Shown here piece by piece: positions 18,613 to 27,359 of a stretch of 64,000 nt of DNA; within the stretch, counting starts at the first letter, position 1; each line of letters begins with the position of its first letter. A model generated the notes under the pieces. That model ran no database searches, was not told the DNA's origin, and was given only the letters and a program-made list of their open reading frames with translations. The DNA lies in contig NZ_JBDZDQ010000001.1 in NCBI RefSeq assembly GCF_040049295.1, positions 1-64,000 of the forward strand, read 5' to 3'. The DNA is from Sphingomonas sp. KR3-1. GTDB taxonomy: Bacteria > Pseudomonadota > Alphaproteobacteria > Sphingomonadales > Sphingomonadaceae. A program made the position numbers and the translations under genes.

Positions 18613-19530
18613 ATGTCGGTTCGCATGGCCTTGGCTAAACTGTGCGCCTGCACTTGCGGGGGCGCGGTGATTGGCGGCGGTGGCGTCTATGTCACCGAGC
18701 GCATCCAGCAACCGCGCGTGGTCCATCACGCAGTGGTCGCGAAGAAGCGCGTGGTCAAGCGCACGGTCGCCCGCCCGGTTCGCCGAGTCGTGAAGCGCAC
18801 CGTCACCACCACGACTCAGGCACAGCCCCAGCTAGTGGTCGTCACGGCGCAGGGCGCACCGATCCCGACGCCGCCGCCCTATTACGGCTCCAGCGGCGAG
18901 ATGCCGGTCGTCTCGTCGAGCAGCAGCGGTTCGTCTTCGGGCGTGATCGGCGGCTCGAGCGGCGGTGGCGGCTTCGGCGGCGGATTCTTCGCAGGCGGCT
19001 TCTTCGGCGGCTCGTCCTCGGGCAGCAGCAGCGGCTCGAGCGGCATCAACATCGAGATCTCGTCGTCCAACTCGTCCTCGTCGGGCGGCTCGACCTCCAC
19101 GTCGACGGGCGGCTCGTCCACCTCGACCTCGACCGGCGGCTCCTCGACTTCGACGTCGAGCGGCGAAATCAGCTCGACCTCGACTTCCTCGTCGAGCGGT
19201 GACGTGTCGTCGTCGACCTCGTCCTCGACCAGCTCGTCGACCTCTTCCTCGACCAGTTCGTCCAACTCGTCGTCGACGTCTTCGTCGTCGAACGGCTCGT
19301 CGAGCCACTGGAGCAATTCGAGCGGCTGGAGCTCGAGCGGCTGGCATCACGGATCGAGCAGCTATGGCGGCAGCAGCAGCTGCGGGCATGGCTGCGGCGG
19401 CAGCGGCTCGGGCGGCCCGGCACCGGTGCCGGCTCCGCCGATGATCCTGCTGTTCGGCGGCGCAGCAGCGGCGCTGGTCGCCCGCAAGCGGCTGGGCAAG
19501 AAGAAGCCAGACGACACGAGCGGCGAATAA
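18613..19530 (+). CDS. Ser-rich low-complexity protein with C-terminal PEP-CTERM-like anchor
   Basis: A 305-residue protein. Residues 1-30 are weakly hydrophobic (LCACTCGGAVIGGGG); 35-70 is a basic stretch with VVKR/RPVRRVVKR repeats; about 95-275 is Ser/Gly/Thr low-complexity (runs of Ser with STSTSTGG units). The end is PAPVPAPPMILLFGGAAAALVARKRLGKKK: Pro-rich, one hydrophobic helix, then a basic cluster. That end has the shape of a PEP-CTERM-type sorting signal, though not the canonical PEP triplet, suggesting processing and surface display. Start follows GTGGGGA. Confidence 0.75.
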   Translation: MSVRMALAKLCACTCGGAVIGGGGVYVTERIQQPRVVHHAVVAKKRVVKRTVARPVRRVVKRTVTTTTQAQPQLVVVTAQGAPIPTPPPYYGSSGEMPVVSSSSSGSSSGVIGGSSGGGGFGGGFFAGGFFGGSSSGSSSGSSGINIEISSSNSSSSGGSTSTSTGGSSTSTSTGGSSTSTSSGEISSTSTSSSSGDVSSSTSSSTSSSTSSSTSSSNSSSTSSSSNGSSSHWSNSSGWSSSGWHHGSSSYGGSSSCGHGCGGSGSGGPAPVPAPPMILLFGGAAAALVARKRLGKKKPDDTSGE

Positions 19531-19558
19531 CCGCCCTCCCGGCGAAAGCCGGGATGAA
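19531..19558. repeat. REP-like hairpin CCCGGC-GAAA-GCCGGG
   Basis: CCCGGC (19538-19543) and GCCGGG (19548-19553) flank GAAA in the short gap between two convergent genes. The same hairpin recurs at 15966-15979 and, in the inverted form, near 50891. A bidirectional terminator role is possible but there is no T-tract. Confidence 0.45.
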
Positions 19559-19562
19559 GGCG

Positions 19563-20021
19563 CTATTCCGCCTTCGCCAGCGCCTGCTCGATCTCCGAAA
19601 CCGGGTGCCCGGTGAGGTCCTTGGCGATCTCGGCCCTGAGGCGGTCGCTCACTTCCTTGTGATAATGCTTGCGCAGCTCGCCCAGCGTCTTGGGCGGTGC
19701 GATGATGATCAGCGACTCGAAGTCCTGGCGCAGCGCCCGCTCCTTGAGCAACGCGGCGGTCTCGGCGGCGAAGCGGTCTTCCTCGAGCTGGTGGAAGTCG
19801 ACCTCGTCCATGTTGCCGCCACCCCATTGCGCACCGGTGGTCCGCGTGCCCATCGCGCCGCCGGCAAGGTCGGTCGCCTGGTCGTGGTGCGACGGGTTGT
19901 GCTTGTCGGCCACCTTCTTCTCGACCTGCAGGTTCGGGTTCACCGCGTCGCCCTCGTTCCTCAGGAACAGCATCTTGCGCCCATCGGCGACCACGACGAC
20001 CGTATCGTGCGGAACCTGCAT
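19563..20021 (-). CDS. host attachment (Host_attach/BaeRF-like) family protein
   Basis: A 152-residue protein of the family annotated as 'required for attachment to host cells' (Host_attach, related to bacterial archaeo-eukaryotic release factor-like domains). The start is VPHDTVVVVADGRKMLFLRNEGD, and the centre and end carry FESLIIIAPPKTLGELRKHYHKEV and EIAKDLTGHPVSEIE, typical of the fold. Whether it acts on ribosomes or on attachment is not established. AAGGAGAG lies upstream of 20021. Confidence 0.82.
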   Translation of the reverse strand: MQVPHDTVVVVADGRKMLFLRNEGDAVNPNLQVEKKVADKHNPSHHDQATDLAGGAMGTRTTGAQWGGGNMDEVDFHQLEEDRFAAETAALLKERALRQDFESLIIIAPPKTLGELRKHYHKEVSDRLRAEIAKDLTGHPVSEIEQALAKAE

Positions 20022-20110
20022 CTCGTCTCTCCTTCGTTTCGTGCCTGCATCCTCAACGAGCCGCGCGCGCCAGGGTTGCGCACGCTGGGCCGCCGTCATA
20101 GGGCGCGGAG

Positions 20111-21382
20111 ATGCACGATATCCGCGCCATCCGAGAGAACCCCGCAGCCTTCGACGCCGGCCTCGCCCGCCGCGGGCTGGAGCCGCAGTCCGCCACGCTG
20201 CTCGCGCTGGACGAGAAGCGCCGCGCGCTGATCACCGAGGCGCAGGCGGTGCAGGCGCGCCGCAACGAAGCCTCGAAGGCGATCGGCGCGGCCAAGGCGC
20301 GGCGGGATGATCCGACCGACCTGATGGCCGAAGTCGCCGAGCTCAAGGAGCGGATGCCGCTGATCGACGCCGAGGAAAAGGCAGTCGGCGCGGAACTGAC
20401 CAACCTGCTCGCCGCGATCCCCAACCTTCCCTATGCCGATGTGCCCCAGGGCAAGGACGAGGACGACAACGCGCTGGTCGCGACCGTCGGTGAGCCGACC
20501 GTGCTGCCCTTCGAAGCCAAGGAGCATGATGCGTTCGGCCCGGCGCTCGGCCTTGATTTCGAGACCGGCGCGCTGCTTTCCGGCAGCCGCTTCACGCTGG
20601 TGCGCGGTGCCGCCGCCAAGCTCCACCGCGCTCTCGGCCAGTTCATGCTCGATACGCTCGAAGGCCATGGCTATGAGCAGACGATCCCGCCGCTGCTGGT
20701 GCGCGACGAGGCTCTGTTCGGCACCGGCCAGCTGCCCAAGTTCGCCGAGGACCTGTTCAAGACCACCGATGGCCGCTGGCTGATCCCCACCGCCGAAGTG
20801 AGCCTGACCAACATCGTCCGCGAGCAGATCCTGTCGGAGACCGTGCTGCCGCTGCGCTTCGCCGCGCTCACCGCCTGCTTTCGCTCGGAAGCCGGCGCGG
20901 CCGGCCGCGACACGCGCGGCTTCATCCGCCAGCACCAGTTCGAGAAGGTCGAGATGGTCTCGATCACCACGCCCGAACAGTCCGAGGCCGAGCATGAGCG
21001 CATGACCCAGTGCGCCGAGGGCATCCTGACGGCGCTCGGCCTGCCCTTCCGCCGGATGAAGCTGTGCACCGGCGACATGGGTTTCACCGCGGCGCGGACC
21101 TATGACCTCGAAGTGTGGCTGCCCGGCCAGGCGCGCTACCGCGAGATCTCGTCCTGCTCGACCTGCGGCGACTTCCAGGCACGCCGGATGAACGCGCGCT
21201 ACCGGCCCGAGGGCGAAAAGGGCACGCGCTTCGTCCACACGCTCAACGGCTCGGGCCTGGCGGTGGGGCGCACGCTGGTCGCGGTGCTGGAGAACTACCA
21301 GCAGGAAGAGGGATCGGTGGCGGTGCCGGAGGTGCTCAAGCCCTATCTGAACGGCCTCGATCGGCTCGAACCGGCAAACTGA
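20111..21382 (+). CDS. serS: serine--tRNA ligase
   Basis: A 423-residue class II aminoacyl-tRNA synthetase. The N-terminal coiled-coil arm covers about residues 1-110 ([22 protein letters not shown]). Motif 2 is [29 protein letters not shown] and motif 3 is [19 protein letters not shown]. It charges tRNA-Ser in the cytosol. Length and motifs are standard. It sits upstream of a peptidoglycan-associated lipoprotein gene, a common alphaproteobacterial neighbourhood. Confidence 0.97.
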   Translation: MHDIRAIRENPAAFDAGLARRGLEPQSATLLALDEKRRALITEAQAVQARRNEASKAIGAAKARRDDPTDLMAEVAELKERMPLIDAEEKAVGAELTNLLAAIPNLPYADVPQGKDEDDNALVATVGEPTVLPFEAKEHDAFGPALGLDFETGALLSGSRFTLVRGAAAKLHRALGQFMLDTLEGHGYEQTIPPLLVRDEALFGTGQLPKFAEDLFKTTDGRWLIPTAEVSLTNIVREQILSETVLPLRFAALTACFRSEAGAAGRDTRGFIRQHQFEKVEMVSITTPEQSEAEHERMTQCAEGILTALGLPFRRMKLCTGDMGFTAARTYDLEVWLPGQARYREISSCSTCGDFQARRMNARYRPEGEKGTRFVHTLNGSGLAVGRTLVAVLENYQQEEGSVAVPEVLKPYLNGLDRLEPAN

Positions 21383-21463
21383 GCACCTCCGCATTCAGAC
21401 GTACCTGACGCGCGGGGAAATGCGCGTTATGGTGCACCCGTAATGGTTAATGTGGGGGTCGGG

Positions 21464-22594
21464 ATGAAGGCAGCACAGCGAATGGCGCCGGTGGCGCTGT
21501 TGTTGCTCGCCGCCTGCATCCCGCAGTCCGGCGGCGCCTATCAGGATACCGGCTATCGCCCGGCGCCGCAGCAGCGCCCGGACCGCCAGCGCCCAGTCCA
21601 GCCGCGAGAGCAGGAGCAGAGCTGGGAACGACCCGCGCTCGGCAGCGAGCAGGACGTGCGCCGCCTCCCCGCCCCGCCCCAGTCCTGGCAATCGCGCAAG
21701 GTCTCGGCCGATGCGCGCGCCGTCGCCGGCCGCAGCTATGTCGTACAGCCGGGCGACTCGCTGCGCTCGATCTCGGCCAAGACCGGCGCGGGATCCGAAG
21801 CGATCGCCCGCGCCAACGACATTCCGCCGCCCTTCGTGATCCGCGTCGGCCAGAAGCTGAGCATCCCCGGCGGCCGCTATCACCTGGTCCGCGACGGCGA
21901 GACCGGCATTGCGATCGCGGTGGCGTACGGCGTCACCTGGTCGCGGATCATCGCGGTCAACGAACTCGAAGAGCCGTACATCCTGCGCACCGGACAGCGG
22001 CTGCTGATCCCGGACGACGCCTCGCCCTCGCCTTCGGGCAAGCCCGAGACGATCGAGCAGCGCGCCGCGCGCTTCCATCTCGACCTCGGCGTCGACGATA
22101 TCGTCACCGGCGGCCAGCCCGCCATCGCCGAGAAGGCCAAGCCGGCGCAGCCGACCGCCTCCTCGGCCCGCGTGCTCTCGCCGACCACGCCGGTGGCGGC
22201 GCCCGCGCGGCTCGCTGGCGGCTTCCAATGGCCGCTCAAGGGCAATGTCGTGAAGCGCTTCGGCCCCGGGGCTTCCGGAGAACGCAACGACGGCATCAAG
22301 ATCGCGACGCCGCTCGACACCCCGGTGCTGGCGGCGGCGGACGGCGTCGTCGCCTATGTCGGCTCGGACATTCCAGCGCTGGGCGGGCTCGTCATCCTGC
22401 GCCATGGCGATGGCTGGACGACCGTCTATGGCCATGCCGGCCAGTTGCTCGTCCAGCGCGGCCAGGCGGTGAAGAAGGGCCAGATGATCGCGCTCTCCGG
22501 CAATTCGGGCTTTGCCGACCGGCCAGAGCTGCACTTCGAGATCCGCCAGGGGCGCAATCCGGTCGATCCGCTGCCGAGGTTGCCGGCCCGCTAG
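21464..22594 (+). CDS. NlpD-like lipoprotein: two LysM plus degenerate LytM (M23) domain
   Basis: A 376-residue lipoprotein with lipobox LLAAC (Cys18). Two LysM modules follow (about 85-185; SYVVQPGDSL and RYHLVRDGET), then a C-terminal M23/LytM domain beginning GFQWPLKGNVVKRFGPG. The first zinc motif HxxxD reads NDGIK and the final HxH reads ELHFE, so two of the usual ligands are missing. This matches NlpD/EnvC-type activators that switch on amidases rather than cut peptidoglycan. The ATG at 21464 follows GGGGGTCGGG. A GGTTAA site lies upstream. Confidence 0.88.
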   Translation: MKAAQRMAPVALLLLAACIPQSGGAYQDTGYRPAPQQRPDRQRPVQPREQEQSWERPALGSEQDVRRLPAPPQSWQSRKVSADARAVAGRSYVVQPGDSLRSISAKTGAGSEAIARANDIPPPFVIRVGQKLSIPGGRYHLVRDGETGIAIAVAYGVTWSRIIAVNELEEPYILRTGQRLLIPDDASPSPSGKPETIEQRAARFHLDLGVDDIVTGGQPAIAEKAKPAQPTASSARVLSPTTPVAAPARLAGGFQWPLKGNVVKRFGPGASGERNDGIKIATPLDTPVLAAADGVVAYVGSDIPALGGLVILRHGDGWTTVYGHAGQLLVQRGQAVKKGQMIALSGNSGFADRPELHFEIRQGRNPVDPLPRLPAR

Positions 22595-23352
22595 AGGCTC
22601 TCCCGCGCCTCGTCGCATTCCTCGCAACCCTCTCCAGGGGCGTGGAGGAAGACCAGCGGGTCCTCGCACACCCTGGCGGCCGCGATCCGCACCAGTTCCT
22701 CGGCGTCCATCAGCCGCGCCTCGGCATGGCCGACCGGCCCTTCGCGCTGCAGCCCCGCGGCGCGGAGCCAGTCGTCGGCCAGCTCGAACTTGGCGCAGCA
22801 ACTGTCGTTCTCGCCATAATGGACCTCGGTCCCGTCGGCACCGATATAGTGGAAGTCGCTGCGATAGGGGGCGCCGCCGACCAGCTCGGCAAGATGCAGC
22901 ATGGTGTTGGCGTGGTGCGTCACGCCGAGCAGCAACACCTGCCCGCCGGCCGCCCGGATGCGGTCGATCGCGCTTCCCGGCGCTGCGGGCGGCAGCACGA
23001 ACGGGCCGCCTGTTATCCATTCCGCCTGCGGGCCGAGTGCCGCGACCGCGTCGAAATGCTTGCTGCGGACGACACCGGGCATCCGCCAGAACCGGTCCGC
23101 GACCACGCCGAGATCGTCGCGGTTGGGCGTGGTCGCCGGATCGAAGACATGGTCGTCGTCGCCCGTCGCCGAAGGCATCGCCAGCGTGCCCATGGGGCCC
23201 AGTGCCTCGACCAGCGCGGCGATCAGCCCCTCGGGCCCGCCCTCGACCGGCCGGACGGCGCGGAAGCTGGTGTGGACGAGCAGCACGCCGCCTTCCCGCA
23301 CGCCCAGCGCACGCAGCTGTTCCACCAGGCGGGTTCGCGAGATCATCTCCAT
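22591..23352 (-). CDS. AAC(3) family (aminoglycoside 3-N-acetyltransferase-like) protein
   Basis: A 253-residue protein of the AAC(3)/YokD fold. The signature HTSFRAVRPVEGGPEGLIAALVEALGP near residue 24 and GVTHHANTMLHLAE mid-protein match the family. It uses acetyl-CoA to acetylate amines. Family members in non-producers are often of unknown substrate, so resistance cannot be inferred. The C-terminal end has a Cys/Glu cluster (GEGCEECDEARESL). The start at 23352 follows AAGG; divergent from the DUF486 gene, with a 36-bp gap. Confidence 0.8.
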   Translation of the reverse strand: MEMISRTRLVEQLRALGVREGGVLLVHTSFRAVRPVEGGPEGLIAALVEALGPMGTLAMPSATGDDDHVFDPATTPNRDDLGVVADRFWRMPGVVRSKHFDAVAALGPQAEWITGGPFVLPPAAPGSAIDRIRAAGGQVLLLGVTHHANTMLHLAELVGGAPYRSDFHYIGADGTEVHYGENDSCCAKFELADDWLRAAGLQREGPVGHAEARLMDAEELVRIAAARVCEDPLVFLHAPGEGCEECDEARESL

Positions 23353-23388
23353 GCTTGACCTTGATGCCATCCCCGCCAAGGTCACGCC

Positions 23389-23745
23389 ATGCCCGCCGAT
23401 CTCACCGCCCGCGCCCTTCCGATCCTGATGCTCATCGCCTCGAACGTCTTCATGACGATCGCCTGGTACGGGCACCTGAAGTTCAAGAGCACGCCGCTGA
23501 TCCTCGTCATCCTGGCGAGCTGGGGCATCGCCTTCGTCGAATATTGCCTGGCGGTGCCGGCAAATCGCTGGGGCAGCGCGGTCTATTCGCCGGCACAGCT
23601 GAAGGCGATGCAGGAAGTGATCACGCTCACGGTGTTCGTCGGCTTCTCGGTGCTCTATCTCGGACAGAAGATCAGCGCCAACCACCTGATCGGCTTCGCG
23701 CTGATCGCGGCGGGGGCATGGTTCGTGTTCAAGGCGCCTGCTTGA
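23389..23745 (+). CDS. DMT-like DUF486 small membrane protein
   Basis: A 118-residue membrane protein with four helices, matching the DUF486 family (drug/metabolite-transporter-like half-size protein). Conserved features include MTIAWYGHLKF and GWGIAFVEYCLAVPANRWG. Such proteins are thought to be small exporters or dimeric transporters; the substrate is unknown. Its ATG is preceded by only weak SD-like sequence. Convergent with the DUF1761 gene. Confidence 0.82.
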   Translation: MPADLTARALPILMLIASNVFMTIAWYGHLKFKSTPLILVILASWGIAFVEYCLAVPANRWGSAVYSPAQLKAMQEVITLTVFVGFSVLYLGQKISANHLIGFALIAAGAWFVFKAPA

Positions 23746-23749
23746 ACGC

Positions 23750-24154
23750 TCAGACGACCAGCCCGAAGATCGCTCCCATCACCAGGTACATGACAATCCA
23801 GTAGCCCGCATCGATCAGGAACAGCGCGCGGGGAAGCCGCGAGAAGAGGTAGTTCACGCCGATCGATGTGGTGATGAACCCCGTGCCGATGATCCCCGCA
23901 ATCACCAGCGCATGATGCTGCCCCACCGGCGCGTCATAGGTCAGGTAGAGATGGTCGAGCATGAACGCAGCGACCAGGTTGAGCACGAACGTGCCGCCGA
24001 AGATCAATGGCATGTTCGCGCCCGTCTTCGCCGCTGCGGCATCGATGCCGCGCGCCTGCATCCAGGCCTTGCCGAACAACGGGCCATACCAGAGCCCGCC
24101 CACCACGAAGCCGGCCAATGCCGCGCCGACGATCGCCAACCAGTGGAAATGCAT
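23750..24154 (-). CDS. DUF1761 family membrane protein
   Basis: A 134-residue membrane protein with four helices and the DUF1761 pattern: HWLAIVGAALAGFVVGGLWYGPLFGKAWMQ at the N-terminus, with the G(x)2WY(x)PLFGK core typical of the family. It contains a second hydrophobic run LIFGGTFVLNLVAAFMLDHLYL. Function unknown; most members are annotated only as membrane proteins. Confidence 0.8.
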   Translation of the reverse strand: MHFHWLAIVGAALAGFVVGGLWYGPLFGKAWMQARGIDAAAAKTGANMPLIFGGTFVLNLVAAFMLDHLYLTYDAPVGQHHALVIAGIIGTGFITTSIGVNYLFSRLPRALFLIDAGYWIVMYLVMGAIFGLVV

Positions 24155-24384
24155 TTCGCCCCTCCCGACAGCTGCGCCAGTACGAAACTACGCCCGTAAA
24201 CCCCGTGCCGCCAGATCCCACCGCCAATGCGCACGCACCAAAGAATTGTTACAGTATTATATCCGATCTGTATTTCGCACCATATCGGCATAGTGTCCGT
24301 TTGACACCCAATAGGAGCAATTGACACAAATACGGTGCGCCAAAAACAGGCGACTCAAGAGCAACCAAATGGTGGGGGAATATA
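24155..24384. other. A/T-rich upstream region of bacteriocin-like gene
   Basis: No gene seen. The stretch is clearly A/T-richer than neighbours (for example TTACAGTATTATATCC near 24250). It holds two direct TTGACAC words at 24301-24307 and 24321-24327, 20 bp apart. These could be tandem binding sites or alternative -35 elements, but I find no good -10 at standard spacing after either. Confidence 0.4.
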
Positions 24385-24627
24385 ATGAGTTTCATGAATC
24401 AGACCGCCTTCGCAACGATCGACGGCATCCAGGAACTTAGCCTGGACGAAATCGACAGCATCGCGGCTGCCAAGAACCAGACCGGCCAGGACATTGGTGG
24501 CGTGATCATGGCAACCGGTGCTGCGATCGCGGGCGTGGGCGTGCTTTTTGGCCAGCCTGAACTCGTTGCTGGCGGCACGGTCGTCGCAGGCGTCGGCGGC
24601 CTTGTGTACTTGGTCTCCTCGCTTTGA
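24385..24627 (+). CDS. bacteriocin-like peptide precursor (80 aa)
   Basis: An 80-residue peptide. The N-terminal half has the leader pattern ELSLDEIDSIAAA, close to the double-glycine type leaders (LSxxEL/IxxIxGG) that class II bacteriocin and related precursors use, though with AA in place of GG. The C-terminal half is a Gly/Ala/Val-rich hydrophobic helix (GGVIMATGAAIAGVGVLFG and VAGGTVVAGVGGLVYLVSSL) with GxxxG spacing, able to insert in membrane. GTGGGGGA precedes the ATG. The gene has a strong terminator directly behind it. No exporter is adjacent; secretion would depend on a transporter elsewhere. Confidence 0.6.
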   Translation: MSFMNQTAFATIDGIQELSLDEIDSIAAAKNQTGQDIGGVIMATGAAIAGVGVLFGQPELVAGGTVVAGVGGLVYLVSSL

Positions 24628-24632
24628 TTATT

Positions 24633-24668
24633 TTGGCGGGCGCCCGGAAATTGGCGCCCGCCAGTTTT
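24633..24668 (+). terminator. terminator after bacteriocin-like gene
   Basis: Perfect 10-bp stem GGCGGGCGCC (24635-24644) / GGCGCCCGCC (24653-24662) with an 8-base loop, followed by AGTTTT. It lies between the peptide gene and the membrane protein gene, so read-through would be needed for cotranscription. Confidence 0.75.
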
Positions 24669-24680
24669 AGGATACCGAGA

Positions 24681-25046
24681 ATGTATAACTTGCGATCGGA
24701 TCAGCTATATTCCGTAGAGATCTTTCGTAGCAGGGTTACGCTCATCAGAAAGAAGAACGAACTTAGCTATACCGCCATCCTGGCCACGCTGATGATCATC
24801 GGCACCAGCATTGTCGTAAACCTGCTTCGCCATGCCACGTTCGACGACGTGCGCTACGCCGCATATTCCTATGCGACATTCTGGATCCTCCTTGCGATCC
24901 TGCAGTTCGCGGACAGGAAGAACGCGGCGGGGGTTGCCAAGGATGCCCATGTCGAAGAGCTCGGACATGGATTTTCCTTGCTGATAGTATCGCTTGCGGG
25001 CTTGAACTTGCTGATCGCGGCGGCGATTCTCGCGCTTTCCCTCTGA
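24681..25046 (+). CDS. hypothetical three-helix membrane protein (possible immunity protein)
   Basis: A 121-residue protein with about three hydrophobic helices (around residues 30-50, 60-80 and 95-120) and a charged connecting loop. No family that I recognise. AGGA lies seven bases before the ATG at 24681. By position behind a bacteriocin-like precursor, across a terminator, it could protect the producer, but the sequence does not show it. The segment is less GC-rich than the flanks, which hints at recent acquisition. Confidence 0.5.
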   Translation: MYNLRSDQLYSVEIFRSRVTLIRKKNELSYTAILATLMIIGTSIVVNLLRHATFDDVRYAAYSYATFWILLAILQFADRKNAAGVAKDAHVEELGHGFSLLIVSLAGLNLLIAAAILALSL

Positions 25047-25247
25047 TTTCAAGGGGCCTGGCCGCAACATTGCCGTAGCGACGGCTAGTCCGATCGCGGC
25101 ATGATCGTTGATACGCGCGGCAGGCCGCCCGTGCACCGGGGCGCGGTGCTATACGCAGCGGTGCGCCATGCCGCGGCCCGCCTTGGCGCACCCCGCAATT
25201 GCCCGCGCTGGTATTTTCGCCAGAAATCCCTATGTCGCGCCCCAATC

Positions 25248-26585
25248 ATGGCAACCAAACTCCCCGAGGCGCCCCGCGTGGGCATGGTGTCGCTCGGCTG
25301 TCCCAAGAACCTGGTCGACAGCGAGCGGATCCTCACCAAGCTGCGTAGCGACGGCTATGCGATGTCGCCCGACTATGCCGGCGCTGACGTCGTGCTAGTC
25401 AACACCTGCGGCTTTCTCGACTCGGCGAAGGAAGAATCGCTCGAAGCGATCGGCGAGGCGATCGCCGAGAACGGCCGCGTGATCGTCACCGGCTGCATGG
25501 GCAAGGAAGCCGAGACGATCCGCGCCCGCTTCCCCAACGTGCTCGCGGTCACCGGCGCGCATCAATATGAGGAAGTCGTCGGTGCGGTGCACGAGGCGGC
25601 GCCGATGCCGCCCTCGCCCTTCGTCAACCTGGTGCCGGACGCGGGGCTGAAGCTCACCCCGCGCCACTACAGCTATCTGAAGATCTCGGAAGGCTGCAAC
25701 CACCGCTGCAGCTTCTGCATCATCCCGGCACTGCGCGGCGACCTGGTCAGCCGCCGCCCTGACGCGATCCTGCGCGAAGCGGAGAAGCTGGTCGAGGCGG
25801 GCACCAAGGAACTGCTGGTGATCAGCCAGGACACCTCGGCGTACGGCGTCGACATCCGCAAGGAGCCGCGCCTGTGGAAGGGTCAGGAAGTGATCCCCCA
25901 CATGACCGACCTGGCGCGCGAGCTCGGCAAGATCGCGCCCTGGGTGCGGCTCCACTATGTCTATCCCTATCCGCATGTCGACCAGGTCATCCCGCTGATG
26001 GCCGAGGGGCTGATCCTCCCCTATCTCGACATCCCGTTTCAGCACGCCAGTCCCTCGGTGCTGCGCGCGATGAAGCGCCCGGCCAATGAGGCCAAGGTGC
26101 TCGAACGGCTGAAGAACTGGCGCGCGATCGCGCCGGACCTGACGATCCGCTCGACCTTCGTGGTCGGCTTCCCCGGTGAGACCGAGGAGGACTTCCAATA
26201 CCTGCTCGACTGGCTCGACGAAGCCCAGCTCGACCGGGTCGGCGCGTTCCGCTTCGAGCCGGTCGAAGGCGCCGCGGCGAACACGCTGCCCGGCGCGGTG
26301 CCTGAAGAGGTCAAGGAAGAGCGCTACGCCCGGATCATGGAGAAGACCGCCGCGATCAGCGCGGCCAAGCTCCAGGCCAAGATCGGCCGCACGCTCGAAG
26401 TGATCATCGACGCGGTGGACGCGGAAGGCGGCGCCACCGGCCGCAGCCAGGCCGACGCACCCGAGATCGACGGCGAAGTGTTCCTGCGCGATGCCGGCCA
26501 CCTCGAGCAGGGCGACATCGTCATGGTCGAGATCGAGGATGCCGACGAGCACGATCTGTATGGCGTGCCGCTGGACGAGGCCTGA
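25248..26585 (+). CDS. rimO: ribosomal protein S12 methylthiotransferase RimO
   Basis: A 445-residue radical-SAM enzyme. The N-terminal UPF0004 domain has cysteines in [15 protein letters not shown] and TGCMGKEA. The radical-SAM CxxxCxxC is CNHRCSFC (about residue 148), and a C-terminal TRAM domain closes the protein. It methylthiolates an aspartate of ribosomal protein S12. The order and cysteine set mark RimO rather than MiaB. The ATG is chosen so that the protein begins [16 protein letters not shown]. Confidence 0.95.
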   Translation: MATKLPEAPRVGMVSLGCPKNLVDSERILTKLRSDGYAMSPDYAGADVVLVNTCGFLDSAKEESLEAIGEAIAENGRVIVTGCMGKEAETIRARFPNVLAVTGAHQYEEVVGAVHEAAPMPPSPFVNLVPDAGLKLTPRHYSYLKISEGCNHRCSFCIIPALRGDLVSRRPDAILREAEKLVEAGTKELLVISQDTSAYGVDIRKEPRLWKGQEVIPHMTDLARELGKIAPWVRLHYVYPYPHVDQVIPLMAEGLILPYLDIPFQHASPSVLRAMKRPANEAKVLERLKNWRAIAPDLTIRSTFVVGFPGETEEDFQYLLDWLDEAQLDRVGAFRFEPVEGAAANTLPGAVPEEVKEERYARIMEKTAAISAAKLQAKIGRTLEVIIDAVDAEGGATGRSQADAPEIDGEVFLRDAGHLEQGDIVMVEIEDADEHDLYGVPLDEA

Positions 26586-26637
26586 GCGCGGAACAAAGCC
26601 GCGCGGCGAGACTTGAGCCTCTCGTTTCGGAGGCCCA

Positions 26638-27291
26638 ATGACCGTTCCCGACCGCAGCATCGAGACCTTGCCCGCGCTCGACTATGAGGCGATGCGCGCG
26701 GCGTTGCGCACGGGCGACGTGCTGCTCTGCTCGGGCACGCAGATCTTCTCGCGCGTGATCCGCTGGGCAACGCGCAGCCCGTGGAGCCACGTCGCCATGG
26801 TATTGCGGCTCGACTTGCTCGACGAGGTGATGATCATCGAGGCAGTCGAGCACTATGGCGTGCGGCTCATCCCTTTCCACCGCTGGCTGACCGAGAACAA
26901 GACCAAGGCCCGCGTCTTTCCCGGCGACCTGGTAGTGGCGCGGCACCGCCGCTTCGAGGAACGCGCGCAGGGTGAGGCGATGCGCCATCTGGGCAAATTC
27001 GCCACCAGCCGGCTCGGCACGCCATTCGGCGCCGGCGAGATCGTCAAGATCATGGTCCGGATCGTCGCCGGCCATTGGAACCGCCGCATGCCGCGCCTGC
27101 TGCGCTCGGACGACGAGTTCATCTGCTCGGAATTTCTCTATCGCTGCTATCAGCAGATCGGCATCGAGATCCCCTGGAACGGGCTCGGCTTCATCGGTCC
27201 GGATGCCTTTGCCAAGGATCCGGAGTTCGATCCTGTCGTCCGGCTCGCCCATCATGCTTTCGACGACGATCATCCGGTCAATGTGCGCTAG
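26638..27291 (+). CDS. YaeF/YiiX-like (C92) permuted papain-like hydrolase family protein
   Basis: A 217-residue protein with the pattern of the permuted NlpC/P60-like families: early GDVLLCSGT, then SPWSHVAMV supplying the likely catalytic His, and later FICSEFLYRCY with the likely catalytic Cys. It has no signal peptide and may be cytosolic or membrane associated. GGAGGCCCAATG is its start context, shared almost base for base with the serine hydrolase gene downstream. Confidence 0.75.
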   Translation: MTVPDRSIETLPALDYEAMRAALRTGDVLLCSGTQIFSRVIRWATRSPWSHVAMVLRLDLLDEVMIIEAVEHYGVRLIPFHRWLTENKTKARVFPGDLVVARHRRFEERAQGEAMRHLGKFATSRLGTPFGAGEIVKIMVRIVAGHWNRRMPRLLRSDDEFICSEFLYRCYQQIGIEIPWNGLGFIGPDAFAKDPEFDPVVRLAHHAFDDDHPVNVR

Positions 27292-27359
27292 GGCGTGCAA
27301 GAAGGGTGACGACGCCCTTGGCGCGCCCTAAGCTGCCTCCGAAACCATCCGGAGGCCCG

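Noticed and set aside
18882..19316. Highly acidic 144-aa minus-strand frame
   Set aside because: The acidity is simply the complement of the Ser codons of the plus-strand gene.
24385..24627. Holin or toxin of a type I TA system
   Set aside because: The leader-like N-terminus and the length suit a secreted peptide better, and no antisense RNA promoter is evident.
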